64,000 nucleotides of DNA, from the NCBI RefSeq assembly GCF_028463985.1, contig NZ_CP116766.1, positions 62,001 to 126,000 of the forward strand, written 5' to 3'. Source of the stretch: Neisseria lisongii. GTDB taxonomy: Bacteria > Pseudomonadota > Gammaproteobacteria > Burkholderiales > Neisseriaceae. Under the pieces are notes generated by a model. The model saw only the letters and a program-made list of their open reading frames with translations. It ran no database searches and was not told where the DNA came from. Within the stretch, counting starts at the first letter, position 1. Each line of letters begins with the position of its first letter. A program made the translations under genes and the position numbers. Shown piece after piece: positions 43,738 to 52,360 of this stretch.

Positions 43738-44751
43738 ATGATGGACACCCCATTTTATTTTATCGGCATCGATATTGCCAAGTTAAAGTTCGATGTTGCG
43801 GTCAAAAAATCCGCAAAAGTGTATCAACACCACCGGTTTGAGAACCATCCTCAAGGATTTGCTGCTTTGAGCGAATGGCTGAACAGCTTTTCAGATAAGC
43901 CGCTCTATATCGTGATGGAAGCGACAAACGTCTATCACGAAAGGTTGTGCGAATACTTATATACGGCCGGACATTCAGTAGTGGTGATTAATCCCAAATG
44001 TGCCGCCAACTTTGCCAAAGGTTTGAACTTACGTTCCAAAACCGACAAAGCGGATGCCAAATTACTTGCCCGCTTAGCCGAAAGCTACGTTCATGAATTT
44101 GATCTGTGGCAACCGAAAGGCAATAACGAAAAAGCCTTATTGCGCCAACTTCGCCATCTCGAACATTTAAAAACAGCGCTGACCAAAGAAAAAGTCCGGC
44201 TGCAGATGCTGTTGGACGAGTATGCAATGGTTTCGTCCGAACGTCTGATTGCTTTTCTTGAATGCGAAGTCAAAACTGTTGAAACACATATTCATCAGTT
44301 GGTGAAACAGGATGAGCAGTTGAAATACAACCATCGTCTGCTGAGCAGTATTCCCGCCATCGGCAAAACCACAGCCTGTTGGCTGCTCGCTATATTGGGC
44401 GACGGCACTCGGTTTAAAAACGGACGTGCTGCTGCGACCTACGCCGGACTGACCCCGATGGTCAGACAATCGGGAACGAGTGTAGATAAGCGGGTCGGTA
44501 TCTCCCGTATCGGACAGAGTGATTTGAGGAAGATACTCTATATGCCGGCCGTGTCGTTTTGCTTTGGCAAATATAAGGACAGTATTTACAGCCCGTTTGT
44601 CCAACGCTTACTAGAGCGTAATAAACTGGCGAAAAAAGCCGTGATTGTGGCTCTGATGCGTAAACTCGTAACCATTGCCCAATCCATATTGAAATACCAA
44701 CAACCCTTTAACGAAGAACGCTATGCGAAAATGTGTCTGGATAAGGCTTGA
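43738..44751 (+). CDS. IS110-family transposase (copy B)
   Basis: A 337-residue DEDD/serine recombinase, intact. RuvC-like residues lie in GIDIAKLKFD, VMEATNVYHE and the D-x-x-D of DKADAKLLARL; the predicted catalytic serine is in VRQSGTSVDKR. An ATG at 43702 would add 12 residues, but these overlap the proposed donor-loop hairpin, and AGGAG lies just before the ATG pair at 43738/43741. Relatives include Piv-type invertases and neisserial pivNM genes. It could mobilise both copies. Confidence 0.92.
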   Translation: MMDTPFYFIGIDIAKLKFDVAVKKSAKVYQHHRFENHPQGFAALSEWLNSFSDKPLYIVMEATNVYHERLCEYLYTAGHSVVVINPKCAANFAKGLNLRSKTDKADAKLLARLAESYVHEFDLWQPKGNNEKALLRQLRHLEHLKTALTKEKVRLQMLLDEYAMVSSERLIAFLECEVKTVETHIHQLVKQDEQLKYNHRLLSSIPAIGKTTACWLLAILGDGTRFKNGRAAATYAGLTPMVRQSGTSVDKRVGISRIGQSDLRKILYMPAVSFCFGKYKDSIYSPFVQRLLERNKLAKKAVIVALMRKLVTIAQSILKYQQPFNEERYAKMCLDKA

Positions 44752-44817
44752 TTTATTGGGGGGCTTATAGTATCTACGTCCTGTTTAAAAACCGTATGAA
44801 TTATTCAGTATATTTAC

Positions 44818-44872
44818 TATAGTGGATTCACTTTAAAAGTAGTACAAGGCGGCGAGCCGCAGACAGTACAGA
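44818..44872. repeat. Left half of a Correia-type element
   Basis: TATAGTGGATTCACTTTAAAAG ... GAGCCGCAGACAGTACAGA, then broken where the TATAGTT-family element begins. The right half is not found on the other side, so insertion was accompanied or followed by loss. Confidence 0.7.
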
Positions 44873-45011
44873 TATAGTTAAAACGCTGAATTTTCTGTAC
44901 AAGCCAGTAAGCTAATGCCACCTGCACACTGTCCCCCGTCCCGCTGGCGGGAAGGGGTTAGGGGAAGGGTGGCTCGCTGCGGTGTTATATTTTTTAGGTT
45001 AATTGACTATA
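44873..45011. repeat. MITE-like element, TATAGTT family, copy 4
   Basis: 139 bp, TATAGTTAAAACGCTGAATTTTCTG ... GGTTAATTGACTATA. It differs from the copy at 49227 at only a few positions, and both are preceded by ACAGA. It lies within the 401-bp gap between the transposase and dnaK. Confidence 0.78.
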
Positions 45012-45101
45012 ACCCTATTCTGATTGTTATTAGCTCGTTGAGCGGTACAAAATTCGGTTGATTTACTTATTACCTGAACCATAATTTCCCTGCAGAAAAA
45101 T

Positions 45102-45134
45102 AAAAAAGCACAAACCATACGGTTTGTGCTTTTC
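45102..45134 (-). terminator. Terminator of dnaK
   Basis: AAAAAAGCACAAACC/GGTTTGTGCTTTT stem-loop downstream of dnaK on its strand. Confidence 0.88.
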
Positions 45135-45152
45135 GGTTTTCAGACGGCCTGA

Positions 45153-47078
45153 TTATTTCTTGTCGTCTTTCACTTCTTCAAAATCGGCATCAACGATGTC
45201 GTCGTCTTTTTTCGCTGACGAATCTTGTGCCTGTTCGCCGGCTTGGGCTTCGGCTTGAGCCTGTGCGTACACCATTTCGCCCAGTTTTTGGCTGGCTGCG
45301 CCCAGTGCTTCGGCTTTGGCATCGATGTCGGCTTTGTCGTCGCCTTTTACGGCTTCTTCGGCTTCTTTCAGTGCGGCTTCGATTTTTTCTTTCTCGGCAG
45401 CGTCGAGTTTGTCGCCGTAGTCGGCCAGCGATTTTTTCACGGAGTGAATCAGGGCTTCGGCTTGGTTGCGGGAAGCGACCAATTCGGTCAGTTTTTTATC
45501 TTCTTCGGCGTTGGCTTCGGCATCTTTCACCATGCGTTCGATTTCTTCTTCGCTCAAGCCTGAAGAACCTTGGATGGTGATATTGGCAGCTTTGCCGGTG
45601 CCTTTGTCTTTGGCCGAAACGTGCAGGATACCGTTGGCATCGATGTCGAAGGTTACTTCGATTTGCGGCATACCGCGCGGTGCGGGTGCGATGTCGCCCA
45701 AGTTGAATTGGCCCAAAGATTTGTTGGCGGAAGCACGTTCGCGCTCGCCTTGCAGCACATGGATGGTTACTGCGCTTTGGTTGTCTTCGGCAGTCGAGAA
45801 CACTTGCGATGCTTTGGTCGGAATGGTGGTGTTTTTCTGAATCAGCTTGGTCATCACGCCGCCCATGGTTTCGATACCCAGCGACAGTGGGGTAACGTCC
45901 AGCAGCAATACGTCGTTGCGGCCGCCGCCCAATACTTCGCCCTGAATCGCAGCGCCCACGGCCACAGCTTCATCTGGGTTTACGTCTTTGCGGGGTTCTT
46001 TGCCGAAGAAGTCTTTAACGGCTTCCTGTACTTTTGGCATACGGGTTTGACCGCCGACCAGAATCACGTCGTCGATGTCGCCGGTGCTCAAACCTGCGTC
46101 TTTCAATGCGATGCGGCAAGGTTCGATAGAGCGGGCGATCAGGTCTTCTACTAGACTTTCAAATTTGGCACGGGTGATTTTCAGCACCAAGTGTTTCGGG
46201 CCGGTGGCATCCATGGTGATGTACGGCAGGTTGATTTCGGTCTGTTGGCCGCTTGAAAGCTCGATTTTGGCTTTTTCGGCAGCTTCTTTGACACGCTGCA
46301 TCGCCATCGGGTCGCCTTTCAAATCAATGCCTTGTTCTTTTTTGAACTCGGCGATGATGAAGTCGATGATGCGTTGGTCGAAGTCTTCGCCGCCCAAGAA
46401 GGTGTCGCCGTTGGTGGCCAATACTTCAAACTGTTTGTCGCCGTCCACATCGGCGATTTCGATGATGGAAATATCGAAGGTACCGCCGCCCAAGTCGTAA
46501 ACCGCTACTTTGCGGTCGCCGCCGGAAACTTTGTCCATACCGAATGCCAGTGCGGCTGCGGTCGGCTCGTTGATGATGCGTTTTACGTCCAAACCGGCGA
46601 TGCGGCCTGCGTCTTTGGTAGCTTGGCGCTGGCTGTCGTTGAAGTAGGCCGGAACGGTAATCACGGCTTCGGTTACTTTTTCGCCCAAGTAGGCTTCGGC
46701 GGCTTCTTTCATTTTGCGCAATACTTCGGCAGAGATTTGCGGCGGAGACAATTCTTTGCCTTGCGCTTTCACCCATGCGTCGCCGTTGTTGGCTTTGACG
46801 ATTTCAAACGGCATGGTTTCGATGTCGCGTTGGACTTCTTTGTCTTCAAATTTGTGGCCGATCAGACGTTTGGCGGCGTAAACCGTATTTTTGGCGTTGG
46901 TTACGGCTTGGCGTTTGGCCGGTGCGCCGACCAGAATTTCGCCGCCGTCCAAATAAGCAATCACGGAAGGGGTAGTGCGTGCGCCTTCGGCGTTTTCGAT
47001 TACTTTGGTTTGACCGTTTTCAGAGATGGCCAAACAAGAGTTGGTTGTACCTAAGTCGATACCGATTACTTTTGCCAT
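45153..47078 (-). CDS. dnaK: Chaperone protein DnaK (Hsp70)
   Basis: A 641-residue Hsp70. The ATPase domain starts [15 protein letters not shown], with [21 protein letters not shown] and the linker [18 protein letters not shown] around residue 390. The C-terminal lid ends in an acidic [17 protein letters not shown] tail, as in Gram-negative DnaK. It works with GrpE (next gene upstream on this strand) and DnaJ (not in the window). An RpoH-type promoter lies about 100 bp upstream. Confidence 0.97.
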   Translation of the reverse strand: MAKVIGIDLGTTNSCLAISENGQTKVIENAEGARTTPSVIAYLDGGEILVGAPAKRQAVTNAKNTVYAAKRLIGHKFEDKEVQRDIETMPFEIVKANNGDAWVKAQGKELSPPQISAEVLRKMKEAAEAYLGEKVTEAVITVPAYFNDSQRQATKDAGRIAGLDVKRIINEPTAAALAFGMDKVSGGDRKVAVYDLGGGTFDISIIEIADVDGDKQFEVLATNGDTFLGGEDFDQRIIDFIIAEFKKEQGIDLKGDPMAMQRVKEAAEKAKIELSSGQQTEINLPYITMDATGPKHLVLKITRAKFESLVEDLIARSIEPCRIALKDAGLSTGDIDDVILVGGQTRMPKVQEAVKDFFGKEPRKDVNPDEAVAVGAAIQGEVLGGGRNDVLLLDVTPLSLGIETMGGVMTKLIQKNTTIPTKASQVFSTAEDNQSAVTIHVLQGERERASANKSLGQFNLGDIAPAPRGMPQIEVTFDIDANGILHVSAKDKGTGKAANITIQGSSGLSEEEIERMVKDAEANAEEDKKLTELVASRNQAEALIHSVKKSLADYGDKLDAAEKEKIEAALKEAEEAVKGDDKADIDAKAEALGAASQKLGEMVYAQAQAEAQAGEQAQDSSAKKDDDIVDADFEEVKDDKK

Positions 47079-47175
47079 TGTTGATTACTCCTAAAAATAT
47101 TTAAATCAAATTCAATTTTCAAATCAGTTGCGGGCAAGCGGTTTGCCCGTGCGAGCGTTGCGCTCAGATGACCAG

Positions 47176-47205
47176 TAAATAGGGTTTTTCGGGAATTTTT
47201 CAAGG
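47176..47205 (-). promoter_or_regulatory. RpoH (sigma32) heat-shock promoter of dnaK
   Basis: On the minus strand: CCTTGAAA (47198-47205), 13-14 bp spacer, CCCTATTTA (47176-47184). This agrees well with the sigma32 consensus CTTGAAA / CCCCATNT. Confidence 0.75.
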
Positions 47206-47388
47206 CTTGGATTTAAATTTTTTTGTATTTTAATTCAAGTGCTTGATTTATTTATCCACAAGATGGGTATGATGATTGGGCCTTGTGGGTAAACTGTTTT
47301 CCGTTTCTTTTGTTTTGGTCGGGCTTGGCGGCTGCTTCGGTTTTGCTGCTTTGCGTTGCAAAACTGGTTTCACTACTTGTTCCACTTG

Positions 47389-47527
47389 TTTTGGCTTCGC
47401 AGAAACCCGTTTCGCTCGTTTTGGCGAAACCTTCGGTTTTAGCTTCGCAGAAACCCGCTTCGCTCGTTTTGGCGAAACCTTCGGTTTTGGCTTTGCAGAA
47501 ACTCGCTTCGCTCGTTTTCAGACGGCC
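47389..47527. repeat. 48-bp tandem repeat array, three units, ending in a DUS
   Basis: Units of GTTTTAGCTTCGCAGAAACC / CGCTTCGCTCGTTTTGGCGAAACCTTCG type, the last running into TTTTCAGACGGCC. The upstream 47341-47388 looks like decayed units. The array occupies the 541-bp gap between dnaK and grpE. Short reading frames through it are repeat artefacts. Confidence 0.82.
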
Positions 47528-47619
47528 TTGTCGGGCTTGGGCAGTGCCGGTGTGCTGCGTTTGACGGGTTTAGGCCGTCTGAAAACGGTGTATTTGATGA
47601 AACAGGCCAAGCGGTGCTT

Positions 47620-48180
47620 TCAATCTTCTTTTTTCGCCACGGTAACCATCGCCGGACGCAATACCCGTTCGGCAAGGGTGTAGCCTTTTTTCATTACGCT
47701 GACAATCGTGTTCGGCTCTTGTTCGCTGACCACGGTCTGCATTGCCTGATGGTGGTGCGGGTCGAGTTTGTCGCCCACGGCGGGGTTGATTTCTTTGATT
47801 TGGGTGGCATCAAATGCTTTTTGCAACTCGTTCAAAGTCATCTGCACGCCCATTTTCAGTGCATCGAAATTACCGCTTTGATCCAGCAGTGCCATTTCCA
47901 GATAGTCTTTTACCGGCAGCATTTCGGCGGCGAATTTCTGACCGGCGAATTTGTGGGTGTTGGCGATTTCTTCCTGATGGCGGCGGCGCAGGTTCTGCTC
48001 GTTGGCCAAGCCCCGTAGCTGTTCTTCTTTGACTTGGGCTTCCAATTCGGCGATACGCTCTTCAAGCGCTTCGTAAGACGGTTTTTCCGCTTCGCTGTTT
48101 TCAACGGCGGTTTCAACGGTTTCAACTGCTTCGGCAGTTTCGGCGGCTTCCGTTTCAACGGTTTGGTTTTGTTCGGTCAT
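47620..48180 (-). CDS. grpE: Nucleotide exchange factor GrpE
   Basis: A 186-residue DnaK cochaperone. An acidic, low-complexity N-terminus leads to a long coiled coil (EALEERIAELEAQVKEEQLRGLANEQNLRRRH) and the C-terminal beta domain with HHHQAMQTVVSEQEPNTIVSVMKKGYTLAERVLRPAMVTVA. I start at MTEQNQTV after AAGGA; the track-style upstream ATG adds nine unrelated residues. It has its own RpoH-type promoter. dnaJ is not adjacent. Confidence 0.94.
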   Translation of the reverse strand: MTEQNQTVETEAAETAEAVETVETAVENSEAEKPSYEALEERIAELEAQVKEEQLRGLANEQNLRRRHQEEIANTHKFAGQKFAAEMLPVKDYLEMALLDQSGNFDALKMGVQMTLNELQKAFDATQIKEINPAVGDKLDPHHHQAMQTVVSEQEPNTIVSVMKKGYTLAERVLRPAMVTVAKKED

Positions 48181-48220
48181 TTTATTCGTCCTTAATGTGG
48201 GATACACGTCAATGCCCGAT

Positions 48221-48248
48221 ATATAAGGCCGTCTGAAAAAATTTCAAG
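48221..48248 (-). promoter_or_regulatory. RpoH-type promoter of grpE with a DUS in the spacer
   Basis: Minus strand: CTTGAAA (48242-48248), 13-bp spacer, CCTTATAT (48221-48228). The spacer and -10 edge include TTTTTTCAGACGGCC, a DNA uptake sequence. Confidence 0.6.
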
Positions 48249-48401
48249 TCGTGTTTGGTATGGCGGCGGGTGTTTTGGGTGTACAGGGGGCGTGCAGACA
48301 AGGTAAGATATATCGTGAATCCATTAGCGGGTTCACCATGCAAAACAGACAACACACGCATTGACCGCCCGTTTTCAGACGGCCTTTCTTTAGGGGAAAT
48401 T

Positions 48402-49220
48402 ATGAAAAAAGATCATCTCAACACCGAACATTTCGACCTCTGGCAGACCATTCGCGAAGAAACCGAAGCAGCGGCCGCCGCCGAGCCGATGCTGGCGAGT
48501 TTTCTGCACCAAACCGTTTTGCGCCACGAATCTTTGGATTCCGTGTTGGCATACCACCTTTCCAGCAAACTGAGCAGCGCCATTATGGATGCCCGCGCCT
48601 TGTTTGAAATCTACCAGCAGGCACTGTGTTGCGATCCCCAAATCAGCCGCTGCGTGGAACGGGACTTAAAAGCCATTTACGAACGCGACCCCGCCTGCGA
48701 CGAATATTCGTTACCGCTTTTGTATTTCAAAGGCTTTCACGCCATTCAGGCGCACCGCATCAACCACTGGCTCTACCAAAACGACCGCAAAACGCTGGCA
48801 TATTTCCTGCAAAACCGCATGTCCGAAGTGTTCGGCACCGACATTCACCCGGCGGCACGCTTCGGCCACGGCATCATGCTCGACCACGCCACCGGTTTCG
48901 TCGCCGGCGAAACCGCCGTATTGGGCAACAATATTTCCATTCTCCACGGCGTAACCTTGGGCGGCTCGGGCAAAGAGAGCGGCGACCGCCATCCGAAAAT
49001 CGGCGACGGTGTGATGATTGGTGCGGGCGCTTCGATTTTGGGCAACATCAAAATCGGCGAAAACGCCAAAATCGGTGCCGGCAGCGTGGTGGTGGCCGAT
49101 GTACCGTCCGCCATTACCGTGGTCGGCGTACCCGCCCGTCCCGTGGGTCGTTCGCTGAAAGTACCGTCTGCGGATATGAATCAGAATATCGAAATTTTAC
49201 ATTTGGATTTTGTGATTTAA
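48402..49220 (+). CDS. cysE: Serine O-acetyltransferase
   Basis: A 272-residue enzyme that makes O-acetylserine, the first committed step of cysteine synthesis. The N-terminal helical domain ([36 protein letters not shown]) is followed by left-handed beta-helix hexapeptide repeats ([58 protein letters not shown]). The C-terminal tail ends in hydrophobic FVI, fitting CysK binding. Start at 48402 after AGGGGAAATT. Confidence 0.95.
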   Translation: MKKDHLNTEHFDLWQTIREETEAAAAAEPMLASFLHQTVLRHESLDSVLAYHLSSKLSSAIMDARALFEIYQQALCCDPQISRCVERDLKAIYERDPACDEYSLPLLYFKGFHAIQAHRINHWLYQNDRKTLAYFLQNRMSEVFGTDIHPAARFGHGIMLDHATGFVAGETAVLGNNISILHGVTLGGSGKESGDRHPKIGDGVMIGAGASILGNIKIGENAKIGAGSVVVADVPSAITVVGVPARPVGRSLKVPSADMNQNIEILHLDFVI

Positions 49221-49226
49221 AACAGA

Positions 49227-49365
49227 TATAGTTAAAACGCTGAATTTTCTGTACAAGCCAGTAAGCTAATGCCACCTGCACACTGTTCCCCGTCCCGCTG
49301 GCGGGAAGGGGTTAGGGGAAGGGTGGCTCGCTGCGGTGTCATATTTTTTAGGTTAATTTACGATA
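49227..49365. repeat. MITE-like element, TATAGTT family, copy 5
   Basis: 139 bp, TATAGTTAAAACGCTGAATTTTCTG ... GGTTAATTTACGATA, only 6 bp after the cysE stop. Its right end overlaps the left arm of the next palindrome. Confidence 0.78.
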
Positions 49366-49413
49366 CATCAAGGCCGTCTGAAAATCCGGTTTTCAGACGG
49401 CCTTGATGTATCG
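49361..49413. terminator. Extended DUS palindrome between convergent cysE and lpxL
   Basis: Perfect 24-bp arms (CGATACATCAAGGCCGTC... and complement) around a 5-bp loop. The arms extend 10 bp beyond the DUS on each side, unlike the other DUS pairs here. Confidence 0.8.
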
Positions 49414-49419
49414 AACAAC

Positions 49420-50301
49420 TCAATCCTGCGGCGCAGACGGCGCACCGGCGGGCTGTTTGTAGCGGTTGTACATAAACAGATACTGCAATGGAAAGCGGCG
49501 TATCCAGCGTTCCACATTCTGATTGACCGTGCGGGCATCGTGGGCTTTGTCGCCGTTCAGCTCCCCTTCGAGCGGGCGGATATGCAGGGCGAAGCCCCGA
49601 CCGTTCGGCAGCCGCTCGCCGACAAAAAACAGGGTGCTTACGCCCTTAACCTGCGCCAGCTTGCCCGCCAGCGTCATGGTGTAGGCCGGTTTGCCGAAAA
49701 AATCCACCCACACGCCGTCGCCGCCTTCGGCCGGATCGGGAACATGGTCGGGCAGCACAATCGTTGCCTCGCCTGAACGCAGCGCCTTGATAATCTGCTT
49801 CACGCCCTGAATGCTGGTCGGTGCCGTTTTGCCCTTGCCCCGCACCCGTCCTGCCTGCATCACTTGGTCGAACGCCTTGATTTTTGGCGGTTTGTACATC
49901 GCCGTCAGCGGAAAGGGCAGACGCTGGCTGATGTAGCGGCCCGCCAAATCGTAGCTCCCCAGATGCGGCGTGATAAACAGCAGGCCGTTGCCCGCCGCCA
50001 GTGCCGCCTCGACATATTCCCAGCCGTACACTTGGCGGAACAGCGTTTCGATTTCTTCAGGCCGTCTGAAAAACGCCACCGGCAATTCCAAGCCGCTTTT
50101 GGCGGTTTCACGGAAAACGGTTTTCACAGCCGCCGCATGATTCGGCAGCCCCGCCTGCGCCAGATTAGCCCGCACCCGCCGCCTGTCGGCAGGCAGCAGA
50201 TAATACGCCAAACCGCCCAACAAATTGCCGAGCCTGTGCAGTAGCGGCAGCGGCAGAGCGGCGGTCAGGCGGAACAGAAAGGAGAGTAGGGTGTGAGTCA
50301 T
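49420..50301 (-). CDS. lpxL: Lipid A lauroyl/secondary acyltransferase (LpxL/HtrB family)
   Basis: A 293-residue inner-membrane acyltransferase that adds a secondary acyl chain to lipid A. The catalytic HX4D motif is His113-Asp118 in TPHLGSYDLAG; the ELPVAFFRR segment and VWVDFFGKPAYTM are typical. A DUS is read in the coding region near residue 80. In meningococci an LpxL-type gene also lies next to metK, so the neighbourhood fits; which paralogue it is remains open. Confidence 0.88.
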   Translation of the reverse strand: MTHTLLSFLFRLTAALPLPLLHRLGNLLGGLAYYLLPADRRRVRANLAQAGLPNHAAAVKTVFRETAKSGLELPVAFFRRPEEIETLFRQVYGWEYVEAALAAGNGLLFITPHLGSYDLAGRYISQRLPFPLTAMYKPPKIKAFDQVMQAGRVRGKGKTAPTSIQGVKQIIKALRSGEATIVLPDHVPDPAEGGDGVWVDFFGKPAYTMTLAGKLAQVKGVSTLFFVGERLPNGRGFALHIRPLEGELNGDKAHDARTVNQNVERWIRRFPLQYLFMYNRYKQPAGAPSAPQD

Positions 50302-50399
50302 ACCAAATATTTGAAAACGAACGTGCTGGCGATTGTATCACTAACCCGCCAACAACGGCCTGTTTCTTAAACACGCCGCCAACGCCGTGCCGCCCAATC

Positions 50400-50428
50400 T
50401 TGCAGCGCAGCGGGAAATCTGCTAACAT
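50400..50428 (+). promoter_or_regulatory. Candidate promoter of the metK-upstream RNA
   Basis: TTGCAG (50400-50405), 17-bp spacer, TAACAT (50423-50428). A start around 50435 would place it just before the structured segment. Confidence 0.45.
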
Positions 50429-50434
50429 CGCCGC

Positions 50435-50573
50435 TGCATTAAGAGTTGGGAAATTCCATGCCAACCTGCTGTTGCGGTTTTCGCAAGGTAAGGTGGACGG
50501 CGGTTCGAGCCGATGTGGTCTGCGGTTTTGCGGCAGACAATCCGACATTCCCGCTTAATGCGGGTATTTTTTT
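50435..50573 (+). ncRNA. Putative structured RNA or attenuating leader upstream of metK
   Basis: About 139 nt with four consecutive hairpins: GTTGG/CCAAC (50445-50465), TTGCG/CGCAA (50472-50486), CGGC/GCCG (50498-50512) and GTCTGC/GCAGAC (50518-50538). A terminator CCCGC-TTAAT-GCGGG plus a T run follows at 50550-50573. It lies 180 bp before metK. It could be an independent small RNA or a riboswitch/attenuator; I could not match it to a known class. Flanking 50302-50399 and 50574-50752 hold only DUS. Confidence 0.55.
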
Positions 50574-50752
50574 GCCCGTTTGAAACGTGTTTTGATTTTC
50601 AGACGGCCTCGGTTTGAAAATCCCCGCATCTTGCACAGCAGGCGGCAGCGAGGCCGTCTGAAAAACGTATTTGAAACCTATTTATATTTAACAGTGCCGC
50701 CGTTTAGATTGCGGGCGGCGTTTGCAGCGATTATTTTTGGGAACCATTAAAA

Positions 50753-51922
50753 ATGAGCGAATTTCTGTTTACCTCTGAATCAGTATCCGAAGGCCATCCG
50801 GACAAAGTGGCGGATCAGATTTCCGATGCAATTTTGGATGCGATTTTGACGCAGGACCCGAAAGCCCGTGTGGCGGCGGAAACCTTGGTAGCAACCGATT
50901 TGTGCGTGCTGGCGGGCGAAATTACCACCAGCGCCAAAGTGGATTACGAACAAGTGGCACGGGAAACCGTGCGCCGTATCGGCTACAACGATCCGGCGCT
51001 GGGCTTTGCCGCCGATACTTTCAAATTGGTGCTGAACTACGGTGAGCAGTCGCCCGACATCGCCCAAGGTGTGAACGAAGGCGAAGGTTTGGATTTGGAA
51101 CAGGGTGCGGGCGACCAAGGTCTGATGTTCGGCTATGCCTGCGATGAAACGCCGGTATTGATGCCGCTGGCGATTTATTACAGCCACCGCCTGATGCAGC
51201 GTCAAAGCGAGTTGCGCCGGGACGGCCGTTTACCTTGGCTGCGTCCCGATGCCAAAGCGCAGATTACCGTGGTGTACGACAGCGAAACCGGCAAAGCCAA
51301 ACGCATCGATACTGTGGTATTGTCTACCCAGCATGATGAAAGCGTATCGTATGACGAATTGCGGGAAGCCGTTATCGAGCAGATTATCAAACCGGTTTTG
51401 CCTGCGGAAATGCTGACCGACGACACCAAATATCTGATTAACCCGACCGGCAAATTCATCATCGGCGGCCCGCAGGGCGACTGCGGTCTGACCGGCCGTA
51501 AAATCATTGTCGATACCTACGGCGGCGCAGCGCCGCACGGTGGCGGCGCATTCTCAGGCAAAGACCCGTCTAAAGTGGACCGTTCCGCCGCCTATGCCTG
51601 TCGCTATGTGGCGAAAAACATTGTGGCCGCCGGTTTGGCAAGCCAATGCCAGATTCAGGTTTCCTACGCCATCGGCATTGCCCAACCGACTTCGATTTCC
51701 ATCGATACTTTCGGTACGGGCAAAATCAGCGAAGAAAAACTGATTCAGATTGTGCGCGAACATTTTGACCTGCGCCCGAAAGGCATCGTGAAAATGCTCG
51801 ACCTGCTGCACCCGCGTTACCAAAAATCCGCCGCCTACGGCCATTTCGGCCGGGAAGAACCGGAATTTACTTGGGAACGCACCGATAAAGCCGCTGCATT
51901 GAAAGCCGCCGCCGGTCTGTAA
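50753..51922 (+). CDS. metK: S-adenosylmethionine synthase
   Basis: A 389-residue enzyme making SAM from methionine and ATP. Signatures [33 protein letters not shown] and [20 protein letters not shown] are intact. Cytoplasmic homotetramer in other bacteria. The long upstream region with a terminator suggests regulation by attenuation or a small RNA. A paired AT-DUS hairpin follows. Confidence 0.97.
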   Translation: MSEFLFTSESVSEGHPDKVADQISDAILDAILTQDPKARVAAETLVATDLCVLAGEITTSAKVDYEQVARETVRRIGYNDPALGFAADTFKLVLNYGEQSPDIAQGVNEGEGLDLEQGAGDQGLMFGYACDETPVLMPLAIYYSHRLMQRQSELRRDGRLPWLRPDAKAQITVVYDSETGKAKRIDTVVLSTQHDESVSYDELREAVIEQIIKPVLPAEMLTDDTKYLINPTGKFIIGGPQGDCGLTGRKIIVDTYGGAAPHGGGAFSGKDPSKVDRSAAYACRYVAKNIVAAGLASQCQIQVSYAIGIAQPTSISIDTFGTGKISEEKLIQIVREHFDLRPKGIVKMLDLLHPRYQKSAAYGHFGREEPEFTWERTDKAAALKAAAGL

Positions 51923-51939
51923 ACCAAACCCAACAGCCA

Positions 51940-51970
51940 TGCCGTCTGAAAATCCGATTTTCAGACGGCA
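51940..51970 (+). terminator. Paired-DUS terminator of metK
   Basis: ATGCCGTCTGAAAATC and GATTTTCAGACGGCA. A third DUS follows about 30 bp on. Confidence 0.75.
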
Positions 51971-52057
51971 ATTTACTTTTCGCCAACGGCGGTTTTCAGA
52001 CGGCCTGTTTCACTATACAATAAGCCCATTCTGATATTTGAAAAAAGGACTACCGCC

Positions 52058-52354
52058 ATGTTCGGTAAACAGTTATTTGAAGAAATCGGCAACAAATTGA
52101 GTGAAACCATTGCCAACAGCCCGGCAAAAGACATGGAAAAAAACGTCAAAGCCATGCTCGGCAGCGCCTTTAACCGCATGGATTTGGTTACCCGTGAAGA
52201 ATTCGATATCCAGCAGCAGGTGCTGATTAAAACCCGTACCAAACTGATCGAACTGGAATCCCGTCTGGCACGTTTGGAAGCCGCCTTGCCGCAGGAAACC
52301 GCCGCCCAAGCCGAAACGCCGGCCGCCGAAGCAGCCGAAACCGCAGCGGAATAA
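52058..52354 (+). CDS. ubiK: Ubiquinone biosynthesis accessory factor UbiK (BMFP family)
   Basis: A 98-residue protein of the BMFP (YqiC) family. The N-terminal amphipathic part MFGKQLFEEIGNKLSETI is followed by a coiled coil with FNRMDLVTREEFDIQQQVLIKTRTKLIELESRLARLE, which trimerises in relatives. An Ala/Glu-rich tail ends it. UbiK assists aerobic ubiquinone synthesis, probably with UbiJ. It is 6 bp upstream of comM. Confidence 0.87.
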   Translation: MFGKQLFEEIGNKLSETIANSPAKDMEKNVKAMLGSAFNRMDLVTREEFDIQQQVLIKTRTKLIELESRLARLEAALPQETAAQAETPAAEAAETAAE

Positions 52355-52360
52355 ACCGCC

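Larger units (their letters stand above)
43534..44775 (+). mobile_element. IS110-family insertion sequence, copy B
   Basis: 1242 bp including CT cores at 43534-43535 and 44774-44775. Flanks are GCGACCCAAC on the left and ACGTCCTGTTT on the right. Same length as copy A and nearly identical. About 200 bp of non-coding sequence lies 5' of the transposase and only about 22 bp 3' of it, the layout of the IS110 group (bridge RNA in the left end) rather than IS1111. Confidence 0.9.
43409..44821. repeat. TATAGTT-ended element (about 173 bp) interrupted by IS110 copy B
   Basis: Left part 43409-43535 begins TATAGTTAAAACACCGAATTTTCC; right part 44776-44821 ends ATTCAGTATATTTACTATA. The two termini match as imperfect inverted repeats (21 of 28 positions). 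It contains GTTAGCGAGGCACG...CGTAACCCAAC and the palindrome GTTGGGTTGCGACCCAAC, at whose edge the IS sits. Relatives are at 7369-7499 and 55772-55928. Confidence 0.68.

Noticed and set aside
47276..47683. Repeat-rich protein between dnaK and grpE
   Set aside because: Frames pass through the 48-bp repeat array and into grpE antisense sequence; no independent support.
50435..50573. SAM riboswitch, 6S RNA or tRNA (because of GGTTCGAGCC)
   Set aside because: The GGTTCGA loop is not set in a T-arm with an acceptor stem, and the conserved elements of SAM-type riboswitches and the 6S bulge were not found. Kept only as an unassigned structured RNA.
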